Shown in pieces: positions 1-8,958 of a stretch of DNA of 64,000 bases. This stretch comes from Pseudomonas putida (lineage in GTDB: Bacteria; Pseudomonadota; Gammaproteobacteria; Pseudomonadales; Pseudomonadaceae): positions 124,001-188,000 of the forward strand of contig NZ_JANHLK010000002.1 in NCBI RefSeq assembly GCF_028682635.1. The letters run 5' to 3'. Below the pieces are notes generated by a model, which saw only the letters and a list, made by a program, of their open reading frames with translations, had not been told where the DNA came from and did not search any database. Positions within the stretch are counted from its first letter, which is position 1. Every line of letters begins with the position of its first letter. The position numbers and the translations under genes were made by a program.

Positions 1-236
1 GCCAGGCTCTGGGCCAACTGAAGCTTGAGCTCGGGGTAACCGCTGACGCCGAACGAACGGCAGAAACGGTTGACCGTCGGTTCACTGACGGACGCCGCCT
101 GGGCGAGGGCGGCGATGCTGAAGCGGGTGGCCTGCTGCGGGTTGAGCAGGATCACCTCGGCCACTTTGCGTTCGGCCTTGTTCAGCTCTTCAAGGCGACT
201 CTGGATTTGCTCCAGTAAATTTCGCACGCGGTCCAT
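1..236 (-). CDS. hexR: HexR, RpiR-family repressor of glucose catabolism (5' part only)
   Basis: Only the first 78 codons are present; the gene runs off the left edge, so the C-terminal SIS sugar-phosphate domain is not visible. The start is ATG at 236 (reading [20 protein letters not shown]). The visible part is the N-terminal RpiR helix-turn-helix, with the typical stretch [20 protein letters not shown] followed by [12 protein letters not shown]. In pseudomonads HexR represses zwf-pgl-eda and other Entner-Doudoroff genes and is released by KDPG. It is divergent from zwf here, which is the expected arrangement. The family call is safe; the missing C-terminus cannot be judged. Confidence 0.93.
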   Translation of the reverse strand, partial: MDRVRNLLEQIQSRLEELNKAERKVAEVILLNPQQATRFSIAALAQAASVSEPTVNRFCRSFGVSGYPELKLQLAQSL

Positions 237-369
237 ATAAGTATCCTTTACACCTGCGCCGATAAGCGCGCGGCTAATGCAAAAAGGGCCTTTGGTGTGG
301 CCCATAACGGTGGCCTATCCTACTGATGGCTCCGACCGACCACCACACGGAATCTGTATTTTGCGAAAA

Positions 370-388
370 TGTTGTGGTTATTACTACA
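370..388. promoter_or_regulatory. Candidate HexR operator between hexR and zwf
   Basis: An imperfect palindrome with arms TGTTGT (370-375) and ACTACA (383-388) around a 7-base centre GGTTATT; five of six arm positions pair. HexR sites in gamma-proteobacteria are TTGT/ACAA- or TGTAGT/ACTACA-like palindromes. It sits 66 bases before the zwf start, in the hexR-zwf divergent region. The assignment to HexR is inference from position and shape. Confidence 0.55.
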
Positions 389-453
389 TTTTCCCTTGAG
401 TGATGCCTTGAAAAAAGGTATTTGTAGCTTAACTTGATAAAAGAACAAACATC

Positions 454-1923
454 ATGCCTTCGATTACGGTTGAACCGTGCACCTTCGCCTTGTTCGGCGC
501 CCTGGGCGATCTGGCCCTGCGCAAGCTGTTTCCTGCCCTTTATCAACTCGATGGCGCAGGCCTCTTGCACGAGGACACGCGTGTCATCGCGCTGGCCCGG
601 GAGCCTGGCAGCGAACAGGAGCACCTGGCGTTCATTACGTCCGAGCTGCGCCGCTACGTCGGTGCCAAGGAGCTGGACGAAGCCGTGCTTGAGCGCTTCC
701 TCGCGCGCCTGAGCTACCTGCACGTCGACTTCCTCAAGTCCGAAGACTACGTGGCCCTGGCTGAAGTGGCCGGCAGCGCGCAACGGGTCATCGCCTATTT
801 CGCCACACCGGCAGCCGTCTACGGGGCGATCTGCGAAAACCTGGCCAAGGTCGGCCTGGCGGAAAACACCCGCGTGGTACTGGAAAAACCCATCGGTTCG
901 GACCTGGAGTCCTCGCGCAAGGTCAATGACGCCGTGGCGCAGTTCTTCCCGGAGAACCGCACCTATCGCATCGACCACTACCTGGGCAAAGAGACTGTCC
1001 AGAACCTGATCGCCCTGCGTTTCGCCAACAGCCTGTTCGAAACCCAGTGGAACCAGAACTACATCTCCCACGTGGAAATCACCGTGGCCGAGAAGGTCGG
1101 CATCGAGGGCCGCTGGGGCTACTTCGACAAGGCCGGCCAGCTGCGGGACATGATCCAGAACCACCTGCTGCAACTGCTCTGCCTGATCGCCATGGACCCG
1201 CCGGCCGACCTGTCCGCCGACAGCATCCGCGACGAGAAGGTCAAAGTGCTCAAGGCGCTGGCACCGATCAGCCCGGAAGGCCTGACCACCCAGGTGGTGC
1301 GTGGCCAGTACATCGCCGGCTACAGCGAAGGCAAACCGGTGCCCGGATACCTGGAAGAACCCAATTCCAACACCCAGAGCGACACCGAGACCTTCGTCGC
1401 CCTGCGTGCCGACATTCGCAACTGGCGCTGGGCCGGCGTGCCGTTTTACCTGCGTACCGGCAAACGCATGCCGCAGAAGCTGTCGCAGATCGTCATCCAC
1501 TTCAAGGAACCGTCGCACTACATCTTCGCTCCCGAGCAGCGCCTGCAGATCAGCAACAAGCTGATTATCCGCCTGCAACCGGACGAAGGCATTTCCTTGC
1601 GCGTGATGACCAAGGAACAAGGCCTGGACAAGGGCATGCAGCTGCGCAGCGGTCCGTTGCAGCTGAATTTTTCCGACACCTGGCGCAGCGCACGGATTCC
1701 CGATGCCTACGAGCGGTTGTTGCTGGAAGTGATGCGCGGCAATCAGAACCTGTTTGTCCGTAAAGATGAAATCGAAGCCGCGTGGAAGTGGTGTGACCAG
1801 TTGATCGCCGGGTGGAAAAAATCCGGTGATGCGCCCAAGCCGTACGCGGCCGGGTCCTGGGGGCCGATGAGCTCCATTGCTCTGATCACGCGGGATGGGA
1901 GGTCGTGGTATGGCGATATCTGA
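454..1923 (+). CDS. zwf: Glucose-6-phosphate 1-dehydrogenase
   Basis: Oxidises glucose-6-phosphate to 6-phosphogluconolactone with NAD(P)+, the entry to the Entner-Doudoroff and oxidative pentose phosphate routes; cytoplasmic. The 489-residue length is normal. The N-terminal Rossmann motif GALGDLA is at residues 15-21, and the family signature RIDHYLGKE at 172-180 carries the substrate-binding lysine. The ATG at 454 follows a purine-rich stretch (AAAAGAACAAAC). It is the first gene of a zwf-pgl-eda operon: pgl starts inside its last codons. A palindrome resembling a HexR site lies upstream, so induction by glucose-derived KDPG is expected. Confidence 0.97.
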   Translation: MPSITVEPCTFALFGALGDLALRKLFPALYQLDGAGLLHEDTRVIALAREPGSEQEHLAFITSELRRYVGAKELDEAVLERFLARLSYLHVDFLKSEDYVALAEVAGSAQRVIAYFATPAAVYGAICENLAKVGLAENTRVVLEKPIGSDLESSRKVNDAVAQFFPENRTYRIDHYLGKETVQNLIALRFANSLFETQWNQNYISHVEITVAEKVGIEGRWGYFDKAGQLRDMIQNHLLQLLCLIAMDPPADLSADSIRDEKVKVLKALAPISPEGLTTQVVRGQYIAGYSEGKPVPGYLEEPNSNTQSDTETFVALRADIRNWRWAGVPFYLRTGKRMPQKLSQIVIHFKEPSHYIFAPEQRLQISNKLIIRLQPDEGISLRVMTKEQGLDKGMQLRSGPLQLNFSDTWRSARIPDAYERLLLEVMRGNQNLFVRKDEIEAAWKWCDQLIAGWKKSGDAPKPYAAGSWGPMSSIALITRDGRSWYGDI

Positions 1924-2623
1924 TTTGAAACTGCCGCAGGGCGTCAGCGCCCATGCGTTCAAGAGCCCGGTGCTGCTGGCTGAAAGCCTGGCGCTGAATG
2001 TGGCCAAGCACCTGAGCGATGCCATTGAAGCCCAGGGCACGGCGACCCTGGTGGTCTCCGGCGGCCGCAGCCCGGTGGCGTTTTTCCAGCACCTGGCCAA
2101 GCAGGCGCTGGACTGGTCGAACGTGGTGGTCAGCCTCGCCGATGAGCGCTGGGTGCCGGTCGAGCACGCCGACAGCAATGCCGGCCTGCTGAAGAAATAC
2201 CTGTTGCAAGGGCCAGCGGCCAAGGCTCAGTTCCTGAGCCTGTACAACGCCAGCGCCAACCTTGAACAGGCCGCCGATCACGCCGACCGTTTGCTTTCCG
2301 AGCTGCCGGTGATCGACGTGCTGGTGCTGGGCATGGGCGATGACGGCCACACCGCGTCGCTGTTCCCCGGCAGCCCGAACCTGGCCGAAGCCTTGAAGGC
2401 TGACGGGACCCGTCGTTGTTACCCGATGCTGGCACCCACCGTGCCGCGTCAGCGCCTGACCATGAGTCGTGCGCTGCTGGCCTCGGCCAAACACAAGATT
2501 CTGTCGATTTCCGGTCAGTCCAAGCTGACCACCCTGGATACCGCACTGGCCGGTGACGATGTCGCCGAACTGCCGATTCGCGCGTTTTTGCAACCCACGT
2601 TAGAGATTTACTGGTGCCCATGA
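1910..2623 (+). CDS. pgl: 6-phosphogluconolactonase
   Basis: Hydrolyses 6-phosphogluconolactone to 6-phosphogluconate, the step after Zwf. The protein has 237 residues with the family motifs VSGGRSP near the N-terminus, DERWVP and [15 protein letters not shown] chose ATG 1910 ([11 protein letters not shown]) because GGAGG at 1898-1902 gives good Shine-Dalgarno spacing; it overlaps the zwf 3' end by 14 bases, indicating translational coupling. A start five codons upstream would lack this spacing. The length is normal for the DevB/SOL family. Confidence 0.95.
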   Translation: MAISDLKLPQGVSAHAFKSPVLLAESLALNVAKHLSDAIEAQGTATLVVSGGRSPVAFFQHLAKQALDWSNVVVSLADERWVPVEHADSNAGLLKKYLLQGPAAKAQFLSLYNASANLEQAADHADRLLSELPVIDVLVLGMGDDGHTASLFPGSPNLAEALKADGTRRCYPMLAPTVPRQRLTMSRALLASAKHKILSISGQSKLTTLDTALAGDDVAELPIRAFLQPTLEIYWCP

Positions 2624-2640
2624 GCCAAGGAACAGCCGCT

Positions 2641-3306
2641 ATGACAAACCCATCCCCGACCGTTTCCATGGCGGACAAAGTTGCCCTGATCGACAGCCTC
2701 TGCGCCAAGGCGCGGATCCTGCCGGTCATTACCATTGCCCGCGAGCAGGACATCCTGCCGCTGGCCGATGCCCTCGCGGCCGGTGGCCTGACCGCCCTGG
2801 AAGTGACCCTGCGCTCGCAGTTCGGCCTCAAGGCCATCCAGGTGCTGCGTGAGCAGCGTCCGGAGCTGGTGACCGGTGCCGGCACCGTGCTGGATCGGCA
2901 CATGCTGGCCGCGGCCGAAGCTGCGGGTTCGCAGTTCATCGTCACGCCAGGCATCACCCGTGACCTGCTCGAAGCCAGCGTCGCCAGCCCGATTCCATTG
3001 TTGCCAGGCATCAGCAATGCCTCGGGCATCATGGAAGGCTACGGCCTGGGCTATCGCCGCTTCAAACTGTTCCCGGCCGAAGTCAGCGGCGGCGTCGCGG
3101 CCATCAAGGCCCTGGGCGGCCCGTTCGGCGAAGTGAAATTCTGCCCGACCGGCGGCGTGGGTCCGGCCAACATCAAGAGCTACATGGCATTGAAAAACGT
3201 CATGTGCGTGGGCGGTAGCTGGATGCTTGATCCGGAGTGGATCAAGAACGGCGACTGGGCCCGCATTCAGGAATGCACCGCCGAGGCCCTGGCGCTGCTG
3301 GACTGA
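2641..3306 (+). CDS. eda: KDPG/KHG aldolase (2-dehydro-3-deoxy-phosphogluconate aldolase)
   Basis: Cleaves KDPG to pyruvate and glyceraldehyde-3-phosphate, the last ED-specific step. It has 221 residues with a TIM-barrel Eda signature; the Schiff-base lysine is K142 in RRFKLFPAE. An ATG at 2620 overlaps the pgl stop (ATGA), but AAGGA at 2627-2631 points to ATG 2641 (MTNPSPTVSM). It is the third gene of the zwf operon, followed by a strong terminator. Phosphogluconate dehydratase (edd) is not in this window. Confidence 0.95.
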   Translation: MTNPSPTVSMADKVALIDSLCAKARILPVITIAREQDILPLADALAAGGLTALEVTLRSQFGLKAIQVLREQRPELVTGAGTVLDRHMLAAAEAAGSQFIVTPGITRDLLEASVASPIPLLPGISNASGIMEGYGLGYRRFKLFPAEVSGGVAAIKALGGPFGEVKFCPTGGVGPANIKSYMALKNVMCVGGSWMLDPEWIKNGDWARIQECTAEALALLD

Positions 3307-3348
3307 TCAGCTTCACCCCAACACTTCGTTGTGTGCTTTACGGCTTTA

Positions 3349-3379
3349 CGGTGCGCTTGGTCGGTGCACCGTTTTTTTT
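3349..3379 (+). terminator. Rho-independent terminator of zwf-pgl-eda
   Basis: Stem CGGTGC (3349-3354) pairs with GCACCG (3366-3371) over an 11-base loop, followed directly by eight T at 3372-3379, 43 bases after the eda stop. Confidence 0.8.
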
Positions 3380-3396
3380 GCCCGCAAAAAAACCTT

Positions 3397-3496
3397 TGTA
3401 GGAGCGAGCTTGCTCGCGAAAAACCTGTGAACAACGCGGGGCATCAGGCAACCCGCGTTATCGTTAACGTCCATCGCGAGCAAGCCCGCTCCCACA
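3397..3496. repeat. REP-type inverted pair, GCGAGCAAGC class
   Basis: TGTAGGAGCGAGCTTGCTCG begins at 3397 and its inverted partner (CGCGAGCAAGCCCGCTCCCA core) ends at 3496. The same palindrome recurs at 35109-35133, 52546-52611 and 56706-56801 in this window. It lies in the 3' region between eda and the convergent aminotransferase gene. Confidence 0.85.
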
Positions 3497-3502
3497 GTAA
3501 TC

Positions 3503-4684
3503 TCAGCGCAACTCAGTCAACGCCGAAGTCAACACCATCATATCCGCCGCCGTAGTCGTCAGCCCCGGCGTGATACGAATACACGGCCCACACGCCGCCC
3601 CGCTGCGCACCACGGTGAACAGGTTGTAGTCCTTGAGCAGGCGCTCGACCATCGGCTGTTGATCGGCATGTGCAGTAAAACGCATCGACGTGATGCCGCA
3701 ATACAACCGTGGGTCATCCGGCGTCATCACTTCGATGCCCGGCAGCTCCCGTGCCGGTCTCACCCACAGGTTGCGCAAGTAGTTGAGCCGCGCACCCTTG
3801 GCGGCGGCACCGCCCATCGCATGATGCTCCTCGATGACCAGCGGCAGGGTGAGCAAGGCCGGAATGTTGGGCGTGCTATACGGCGTGCGGGCGCGGATGT
3901 CGGTGGCCGGGAAATGCATCTCGCCCATGTCCGGGTCGATGTCGGCCAGGCGCTCGGGGGCGATATGGACGAAGCCCAGGGTCAGCGGCGCACCGATCCA
4001 CTTGTGCAGGTTGTAGGCGGCGAAGTCGATGCCCAGCTCAGCGAGGTCGAACTCGAACTGGCCCAGCGCATGGGCGCCGTCGAGAATCACGTCGATGCCA
4101 TGTTCTTTGGCGGCGGCGGCAATCGCCTGGACCGGCATCACCAGGCCTGTGCGGTGGGTGACGTGGGTCAGGGCCATCAGCTTGAGTCGCGGATAACGCG
4201 CGAAGGCTTCGCGATAAGTGCCCAGCAGGCTGTCGAAACTGGCGGGATGACGGTGTTCGATCTCGACCACTTCAACACCGCGGTGGCGCGCCAGCCAGCG
4301 CATGGCGCCCTTGACAGTGTCGTACTCCAGATCGCTGAACAGTACCTGGTCGCCTGGTTGAAGAAGGTTGTAGTTGCGGATCAATGATTGCAAACCGTCC
4401 GTCGCGTTGCGGGTGAGGGCGACGCTTTCTGCGGCAACGCCAATCAACCCGGCTACCTGCGCGCTGATCTTCTGGCTCTCGCCCTGTTCGAAACGCTGGC
4501 GCACATAGACCGAGTTGCTGCGGTTGATCAGTTCGATGTTGCGCTGATATTCCTCGACCACCGTGCGCGACATACGGCCGAAGTAACCGTTTTCCAGGTT
4601 GATCGGGCCGGGTTGCACAGCGTAGCGGTCGGCAAAGGTTTTCCAGAATGCTTCATCACGGGCGCGGCGGGTGTTATCGGGCAT
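3503..4684 (-). CDS. Aminotransferase class V, isopenicillin-N epimerase-like PLP enzyme
   Basis: A fold-type I PLP enzyme of about 393 residues. The PLP lysine is K228 in YNLHKWIG, preceded by the PLP-contacting aspartate in DGAHALGQ; N-terminal LTRNATDGLQ and C-terminal RSGAACGPCIR also fit the family. Substrate is unknown: relatives include isopenicillin-N epimerase-like proteins and EgtE-type C-S lyases. I prefer ATG 4684 (MPDNTRRARDEAF), 13 bases after the upstream DUF3820 stop, with a weak GAGTAA ribosome site. An ATG at 4723 would overlap the DUF3820 gene by 26 bases and has no visible Shine-Dalgarno. Probably co-transcribed with the DUF3820 gene. Confidence 0.85.
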   Translation of the reverse strand: MPDNTRRARDEAFWKTFADRYAVQPGPINLENGYFGRMSRTVVEEYQRNIELINRSNSVYVRQRFEQGESQKISAQVAGLIGVAAESVALTRNATDGLQSLIRNYNLLQPGDQVLFSDLEYDTVKGAMRWLARHRGVEVVEIEHRHPASFDSLLGTYREAFARYPRLKLMALTHVTHRTGLVMPVQAIAAAAKEHGIDVILDGAHALGQFEFDLAELGIDFAAYNLHKWIGAPLTLGFVHIAPERLADIDPDMGEMHFPATDIRARTPYSTPNIPALLTLPLVIEEHHAMGGAAAKGARLNYLRNLWVRPARELPGIEVMTPDDPRLYCGITSMRFTAHADQQPMVERLLKDYNLFTVVRSGAACGPCIRITPGLTTTAADMMVLTSALTELR

Positions 4685-4697
4685 GGGGTTACTCGGT

Positions 4698-4934
4698 TCA
4701 ATGACGGGGTGCGGGTTTGCCATGTTTGGCGCGCAAGGGTTCGAGCAACTCGGACAAGCCGTTGTGATCGATTTCCTGCATCAGGGCCAGCAGCCCGCCC
4801 AATTCGCCGTGGGGAAAACCTTCCCGGGCGAACCAGTTGAGGTAGGGGCCCGGCAGGTCGGCGATGATGCGGCCCTTGTATTTGCCGAAGGGCATTTGCC
4901 GGGTAATCAATAGTTCGAGCTTTTCAGGGTTCAT
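4698..4934 (-). CDS. DUF3820 family protein
   Basis: A 78-residue protein (MNPEKLELLITRQMPFGKYK...) with the DUF3820 hallmark MPFGKYKGR followed by DLPGPYLNWFAREGFP. This family is found in many proteobacteria, sometimes linked to exonuclease-like proteins, but has no established role. ATG 4934 is chosen; the frame can be extended upstream only with a TTG start. It precedes the class V aminotransferase on the same strand by about 13 bases, so the two are likely one transcript. Confidence 0.85.
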   Translation of the reverse strand: MNPEKLELLITRQMPFGKYKGRIIADLPGPYLNWFAREGFPHGELGGLLALMQEIDHNGLSELLEPLRAKHGKPAPRH

Positions 4935-5081
4935 CAATCGGCCGTCTTGAATCAATCAGTCTGGAAAATACAGGCATTCTGCATGCAGGCCAAATGACAG
5001 ATCATGCAAATAAAACGGATACAGATTTTCGGATAAATTATAAGTAATTGAAAAATAACGAATTACCAATCAATTCCGGGC

Positions 5082-5097
5082 TGGCATGACCAGTGCA
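5082..5097 (+). promoter_or_regulatory. Candidate sigma-54 (RpoN) promoter
   Basis: TGGCATG (5082-5088), four bases, then GTGCA (5093-5097). GG and GC are exactly 10 bases apart, matching the TGGCACG-N4-TTGCA consensus except C6 to T and the first T of TTGCA to G. Predicted transcription starts near 5108, about 30 bases before the ATG at 5138. The sequence upstream (4970-5070) is AT-rich, as expected for an enhancer/IHF region. Confidence 0.5.
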
Positions 5098-5137
5098 ATA
5101 GCTATTGCATCTTTCATCAACCCGCGAGGAATTGAAA

Positions 5138-5605
5138 ATGACCGACATGAATAAAGAAGCGATTTCTGTACTCAACGACCTGATCGAAACCTGCAAGGAC
5201 GGTCAGGAAGGGTTCAAGACTTGCGCTGAAGACATCAAACAACCTGAACTCAAAACCCTGTTCGTGCAACGTTCTGCCGATTGCGCACAAGCTGCCGCTG
5301 AACTGCAGAGCCTCGTACGCTCGATGGGTGGCGATCCGGAAACTTCCACCAGTGTCAGCGGTGATCTGCACCGTCGCTGGGTCGACGTGAAGTCGATGTT
5401 CACCGGCAAGGACGAAGAGGCTGTATTGAATGAAGCCGAGCGTGGTGAAGACCATGCGAAGAAGGCTTACAAGGAAGCCATCGAAAAAATCAACAAGCAC
5501 AACCTGGTCAGCATTCGTGATGTGGTTGAGCGTCAGTACCATGGCGTACAGCGCAATCACGATCAGGTGAAAGCCCTGCGTAACCAGGCTCGCGCACGCT
5601 CGTAA
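5138..5605 (+). CDS. DUF2383 / PA2169-type four-helix-bundle protein
   Basis: A 155-residue cytoplasmic protein, all-helical, ferritin-like in pattern (MTDMNKEAISVLNDLIETCK at the start; HAKKAYKEAIEK and VERQYHGVQRNHDQVKAL later). The PA2169 family is predicted to form a four-helix bundle; its biochemical role is not established. GAGGA at 5126-5130 sets the ATG at 5138; a start at 5105 would lack this site. It is a single-gene unit with a candidate sigma-54 promoter in front and a strong terminator behind. Confidence 0.88.
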   Translation: MTDMNKEAISVLNDLIETCKDGQEGFKTCAEDIKQPELKTLFVQRSADCAQAAAELQSLVRSMGGDPETSTSVSGDLHRRWVDVKSMFTGKDEEAVLNEAERGEDHAKKAYKEAIEKINKHNLVSIRDVVERQYHGVQRNHDQVKALRNQARARS

Positions 5606-5624
5606 GCGTTCGTTAGCTGTCAAA

Positions 5625-5650
5625 AACGCCAGCCAGCCTGGCGTTTTTTT
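5625..5650 (+). terminator. Rho-independent terminator
   Basis: Perfect 8-bp stem AACGCCAG (5625-5632) / CTGGCGTT (5638-5645), 5-base loop, T run to 5650; 20 bases after the DUF2383 stop. Confidence 0.88.
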
Positions 5651-5680
5651 GTGCCCTGTGAATAACACCGCAAAAACCCT

Positions 5681-5771
5681 TGTAGGAGCTGCCGAAGGCT
5701 GCGATCTTTTGGCGGCTTTGAACCCGCTGAAGAGCAAGATCAAAAGATCGCAGCCTTCGGCAGCTCCTACA
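5681..5771. repeat. REP-type inverted pair, CTGCCGAAGGC class
   Basis: A perfect 30-base inverted repeat: one arm at 5681-5710 (begins TGTAGGAGCTGCCGAAGGCT, ends GATCTTTT) and the other at 5742-5771, around a 31-base centre. The same unit recurs at 8899, 12356, 14426, 22949, 28370, 37596 and 62063. Confidence 0.9.
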
Positions 5772-5842
5772 GAATCCGCGTTTTATGAGAGGTCGTGGGA
5801 GAAGCCGTCTATCGTTAAATCGTCCTCTCGAGAGTCCATTTA

Positions 5843-7831
5843 GTGCCTATCACCCTGCAGGCTTTGTTCGCGCCTGACCTGCGCGCCGTGCAATTCGCGA
5901 TCAAGACCCTGATCGGCGGGGGCGTGGCGCTGTGGCTCGCGTTGCGCTGGGGCCTGGAGCAACCGGCCTGGGCGTTGATGACGGCCTTCATCGTGGCCCA
6001 GCCGTTGTCCGGGATGGTCCTGCAAAAAGGCCTGGCGCGACTGTTGGGGACATTGGTCGGGACGATCATGTCGGTGGTGTTCATGGGCGTCTTTGCCCAG
6101 ACTCCCTGGCTGTTCCTGCTGGCCCTGGCGTTGTGGCTCGGGCTGTGTACCGCCAGTTCAACACTGCTGCGCAGCGCCTGGTCCTATTCATTCGTGCTGG
6201 CCGGTTACACGGTGGCGATCATTGCCTTGCCGGCCATCAACCATCCGTTGACGGTGTTCGATCAGGCCGTGGCGCGTTGCACGGAAATCAGCCTGGGGAT
6301 TATCTGCGCCACGGTCAGCAGTGCCTTGATCTGGCCGCTGCGGGTGGAACGGCAATTGGCCGACCAGGCCCGGGCCGCCTGGCAAAGCGGGATCAATGCC
6401 GCGCGGGCGACCCTGGCTGGCGATGGCCAGGCGCGCAAGGGCCTGCTGGAAATCCTCGGAAGAATCGTCGCGGTGGACGCCCAGCGCGAACACGCCTGGT
6501 TCGAAGGCGGCCAGGGACGCCAACGTGCGCGGGCCATCAGCGGTTTGAGCCAGAAGCTGTTGATGCTGTTGCGCATTGCCCGTTCGGTGCGCCGGCAGTG
6601 GAAGCAGTTGGAACCGCAGGAGTCCGAGCAGTTGTTGCAGTGGATGAACGAGGTCCAGGAGGCGCTGGGCAGTGCCGATGCCGCGATCCTGCAAGCCTTG
6701 CGCCCGCGTTTGCTCGATGCTTCCCATGACCCGCACATCAGTTCTGCGCAGAGTTATTGCCTGGTCCGTTTCACTTTGTTGATGGACACCGCCATGGCGG
6801 CGAACGCGGCGTTGAAAGCGGTGGAGGAGGGCCGTGACGCAGTGGTTCCGCCGAGAACCCTGACGCCGCACCGCGACCTGTCGTTAGCCCTGGTCTTCGG
6901 CGCCCGCAGCGCCCTGGCCTTCCTGGTGGTGTCGTGCTTCTGGCTGGCAACCGCCTGGCCCGCCGCGGCTGGTGCACTGGTGTTGACCTGTGTGGTCTGC
7001 AGCCTGTTCGCCAGCCGCGAGAACGGCGCGCAGATCGGCATGAGTTTCATGCGCGGTATTTTCCTGGCCATTCCAGCGGCGTTTGTCGTCGGGCAGATCT
7101 TGCTGCCGCAATGGAGCAGTTTCGCCATGCTCTGCCTGGGCATGGGCGTGCCGCTGTTTTTCGGCGCGCTGGGCATGGCCAAGCCGCAGATCGGCGCCAC
7201 GGCCACTTCGTTCTGCCTGCATTTCATTGTGCTGGTGGCCCCGCTGAACCAGATGCAGTTCGGCGTCGCGACCTTCTTCAACAGTGCCCAGGCCATGGTG
7301 ATCGGCGTCGGTGCGGCGGTGCTGGCGTTCCATTTGCTGATCCTGCGCAACCCGACCTGGCATGGCCGACGTTTGCTGGTGGCAACCCTGGACGACCTGG
7401 TGCGCCTGACCCGGCGCAACCTGGCCGGTGCCGAAAGCTGGTTCGGCGGGCGCATGGCCGACCGTTTGCTGCAACTGGCGCGGCACTATCCGGAACTGCC
7501 GGAACCGGCGCGCAGTCGCTGGGACGACGGCCTGCTCGGCCTGGACATCGGCGACGAATTGCTGCACCTGCGCTTGAGCCTGGCGGTGGCGCAGGTACCG
7601 GTCACGGCGCCGCAGCGGCGTTATCTCGACGACCTGGAAAATGTCCTGCGCCAGGGCCCTGCCGGCAGTCGCGCCGAGGCCTTGGCCGAACCCAGTGAAG
7701 CGTTGCTGCAAACCCTGTACGCCTTGCCTCCCAGCGATGCGCTGAAGCTGGCCCAGGGCGCGGTGCTGCAATTGCAAAACAGCTGGCGCGCCTGGTGCCG
7801 CCAGCAGGAGGAAATTCATGGGCTTGCGTGA
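5843..7831 (+). CDS. FUSC family inner-membrane efflux protein (fusaric acid resistance / AaeB-like)
   Basis: 662 residues with two blocks of hydrophobic helices (about residues 15-155 and 350-510) separated by a long cytoplasmic helical region, and a soluble tail: the FUSC/AaeB layout. Family members export aromatic acids or other weak organic acids together with an HlyD-type adaptor. The start is GTG at 5843, after GAGAG; no ATG fits before the first membrane helix. The next gene overlaps its end by 14 bases and an HlyD adaptor follows, so the three genes form one efflux operon. The exported compound cannot be told from sequence. Confidence 0.88.
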   Translation: MPITLQALFAPDLRAVQFAIKTLIGGGVALWLALRWGLEQPAWALMTAFIVAQPLSGMVLQKGLARLLGTLVGTIMSVVFMGVFAQTPWLFLLALALWLGLCTASSTLLRSAWSYSFVLAGYTVAIIALPAINHPLTVFDQAVARCTEISLGIICATVSSALIWPLRVERQLADQARAAWQSGINAARATLAGDGQARKGLLEILGRIVAVDAQREHAWFEGGQGRQRARAISGLSQKLLMLLRIARSVRRQWKQLEPQESEQLLQWMNEVQEALGSADAAILQALRPRLLDASHDPHISSAQSYCLVRFTLLMDTAMAANAALKAVEEGRDAVVPPRTLTPHRDLSLALVFGARSALAFLVVSCFWLATAWPAAAGALVLTCVVCSLFASRENGAQIGMSFMRGIFLAIPAAFVVGQILLPQWSSFAMLCLGMGVPLFFGALGMAKPQIGATATSFCLHFIVLVAPLNQMQFGVATFFNSAQAMVIGVGAAVLAFHLLILRNPTWHGRRLLVATLDDLVRLTRRNLAGAESWFGGRMADRLLQLARHYPELPEPARSRWDDGLLGLDIGDELLHLRLSLAVAQVPVTAPQRRYLDDLENVLRQGPAGSRAEALAEPSEALLQTLYALPPSDALKLAQGAVLQLQNSWRAWCRQQEEIHGLA

Positions 7832-8024
7832 GTGGTCGGTGGGCGGCGTGCTGCTCAGTCCATTCCTGATTTACCTGGTGCTGGCACTGCTGGTCACCGG
7901 CGCCTTGCGCCTGTTATTGCGCCTGACCCCGGTGAGCCGCTGGATCTGGCATGAAGCATTATTCGATTGCGCCTTGTACGTCTGTGTATTGACCGTGATC
8001 ACCGTCGTCCTCGGACCTTTATAA
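7818..8024 (+). CDS. DUF1656 small membrane protein (AaeX-like)
   Basis: A 68-residue protein with two predicted membrane helices (residues about 10-33 and 46-66), typical of DUF1656/AaeX, always found between a FUSC permease and an HlyD adaptor. AGGAGG just before ATG 7818 gives a strong ribosome site inside the end of the FUSC gene. Likely a structural accessory of the efflux pump; its exact role in the family is unknown. Confidence 0.88.
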   Translation: MGLREWSVGGVLLSPFLIYLVLALLVTGALRLLLRLTPVSRWIWHEALFDCALYVCVLTVITVVLGPL

Positions 8025-8034
8025 GGAGTTGAAC

Positions 8035-8892
8035 ATGCGTACCCCCGTACGTGTAGCCGTCACCCTGTGCCTGGTGGCCGTGGCGATTTTTGCCGGCGTC
8101 CATCTGTGGCAGTACTACATGCTGACCCCCTGGACCCGCGACGCGCGCATCCGTGCCGATGTGGTGGTGATTTCCCCGGATGTGTCGGGCTGGGTGCGCG
8201 AGCTCAAGGTCCACGACAACCAGGAAGTGAAGGCCGGCGACCTGTTGCTGAGCATCGACCGCGATCGTTTCGAGGCAGCGCTGGAGAAGGCCCAGGCGGT
8301 GGTGCAGACCCGCCAGCAGCAACTCAATCTGCGCGAGCGCGAAGCCAGCCGACGCGCCAGTCTCGGGCCGCAGGCGATCAGTGCCGAGCTGCGGGAAAAT
8401 GCGCAGATCAACGCCGGCATCGCCCGGGGCGAATTGCGCGAGGCCCAGGCCGAAGCCAAGGCCGCACAAATCAATCTCGACCGCAGCCAGATCCACGCCC
8501 CGCGCAACGGGCACATCACCAACCTGCGCCTGGCCCAGGGCAACTATGTGAACGCCGGGCAGTCAGTCATGGCCTTGATCGACGACTCGACCTTCTATGT
8601 GCAGGCGTATTTCGAAGAAACCAAGCTGCCGCGGATTCGCGTCGGCGACCCGGTGAAAGTCTGGTTGATGAGCGCCGGGGATGCCTTGCAGGGGACGGTG
8701 GAAAGCATCAGCCGGGGGATTACCGACCGCAATACGACGCCGGATGGGCAGTTGCTGGCGGAAGTCGAGCCGACGTTCAACTGGGTTCGGCTGGCGCAAC
8801 GGATTCCGGTGCGGATCAAGCTGGACAAGTTGCCGGAAGGGCTCAACCTGAGTGCGGGGATGACGGCGAGCGTGCAGGTGCAGGAGCCTTGA
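8035..8892 (+). CDS. HlyD-family periplasmic adaptor (AaeA/EmrA-like)
   Basis: 285 residues: an N-terminal membrane anchor (residues about 5-25), biotinyl-lipoyl half motif DVSGWVRELKVHDNQEVKAG, a helical hairpin rich in Q/E/A (about 75-145), the second lipoyl half (RSQIHAPRNGHI) and a beta-barrel end. It links the FUSC permease to the outer membrane. AAGGAG at 8023-8028 fixes ATG 8035; an apparent TTG start two codons earlier is unnecessary. Third gene of the efflux operon; a 15-bp inverted repeat follows the stop. Confidence 0.9.
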   Translation: MRTPVRVAVTLCLVAVAIFAGVHLWQYYMLTPWTRDARIRADVVVISPDVSGWVRELKVHDNQEVKAGDLLLSIDRDRFEAALEKAQAVVQTRQQQLNLREREASRRASLGPQAISAELRENAQINAGIARGELREAQAEAKAAQINLDRSQIHAPRNGHITNLRLAQGNYVNAGQSVMALIDDSTFYVQAYFEETKLPRIRVGDPVKVWLMSAGDALQGTVESISRGITDRNTTPDGQLLAEVEPTFNWVRLAQRIPVRIKLDKLPEGLNLSAGMTASVQVQEP

Positions 8893-8898
8893 AAAATC

Positions 8899-8951
8899 AA
8901 AAGATCGCAGCCTTGTAGGAGCTGTCGAGTGAAACGAGGCTGCGATCTTTT
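8899..8951. repeat. REP-derived 15-bp hairpin between convergent genes
   Basis: AAAAGATCGCAGCCT (8899-8913) pairs perfectly with AGGCTGCGATCTTTT (8937-8951). With A and T tracts on both sides it could end transcription of both the efflux operon and phaJ1. The centre holds a partial GTAGGAGCTG unit of the CTGCCGAAGGC repeat class. Confidence 0.8.
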
Positions 8952-8958
8952 AACGTAA

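Noticed and set aside
274..2223. 649-codon open frame antisense to zwf and pgl
   Set aside because: High-GC antisense frame; zwf on the other strand has full family identity, and this frame has no domain or ribosome site.
4684..4723. Start of the class V aminotransferase at ATG 4723
   Set aside because: Would overlap the DUF3820 gene by 26 bases and lacks a ribosome site; ATG 4684 preferred, though not proven.
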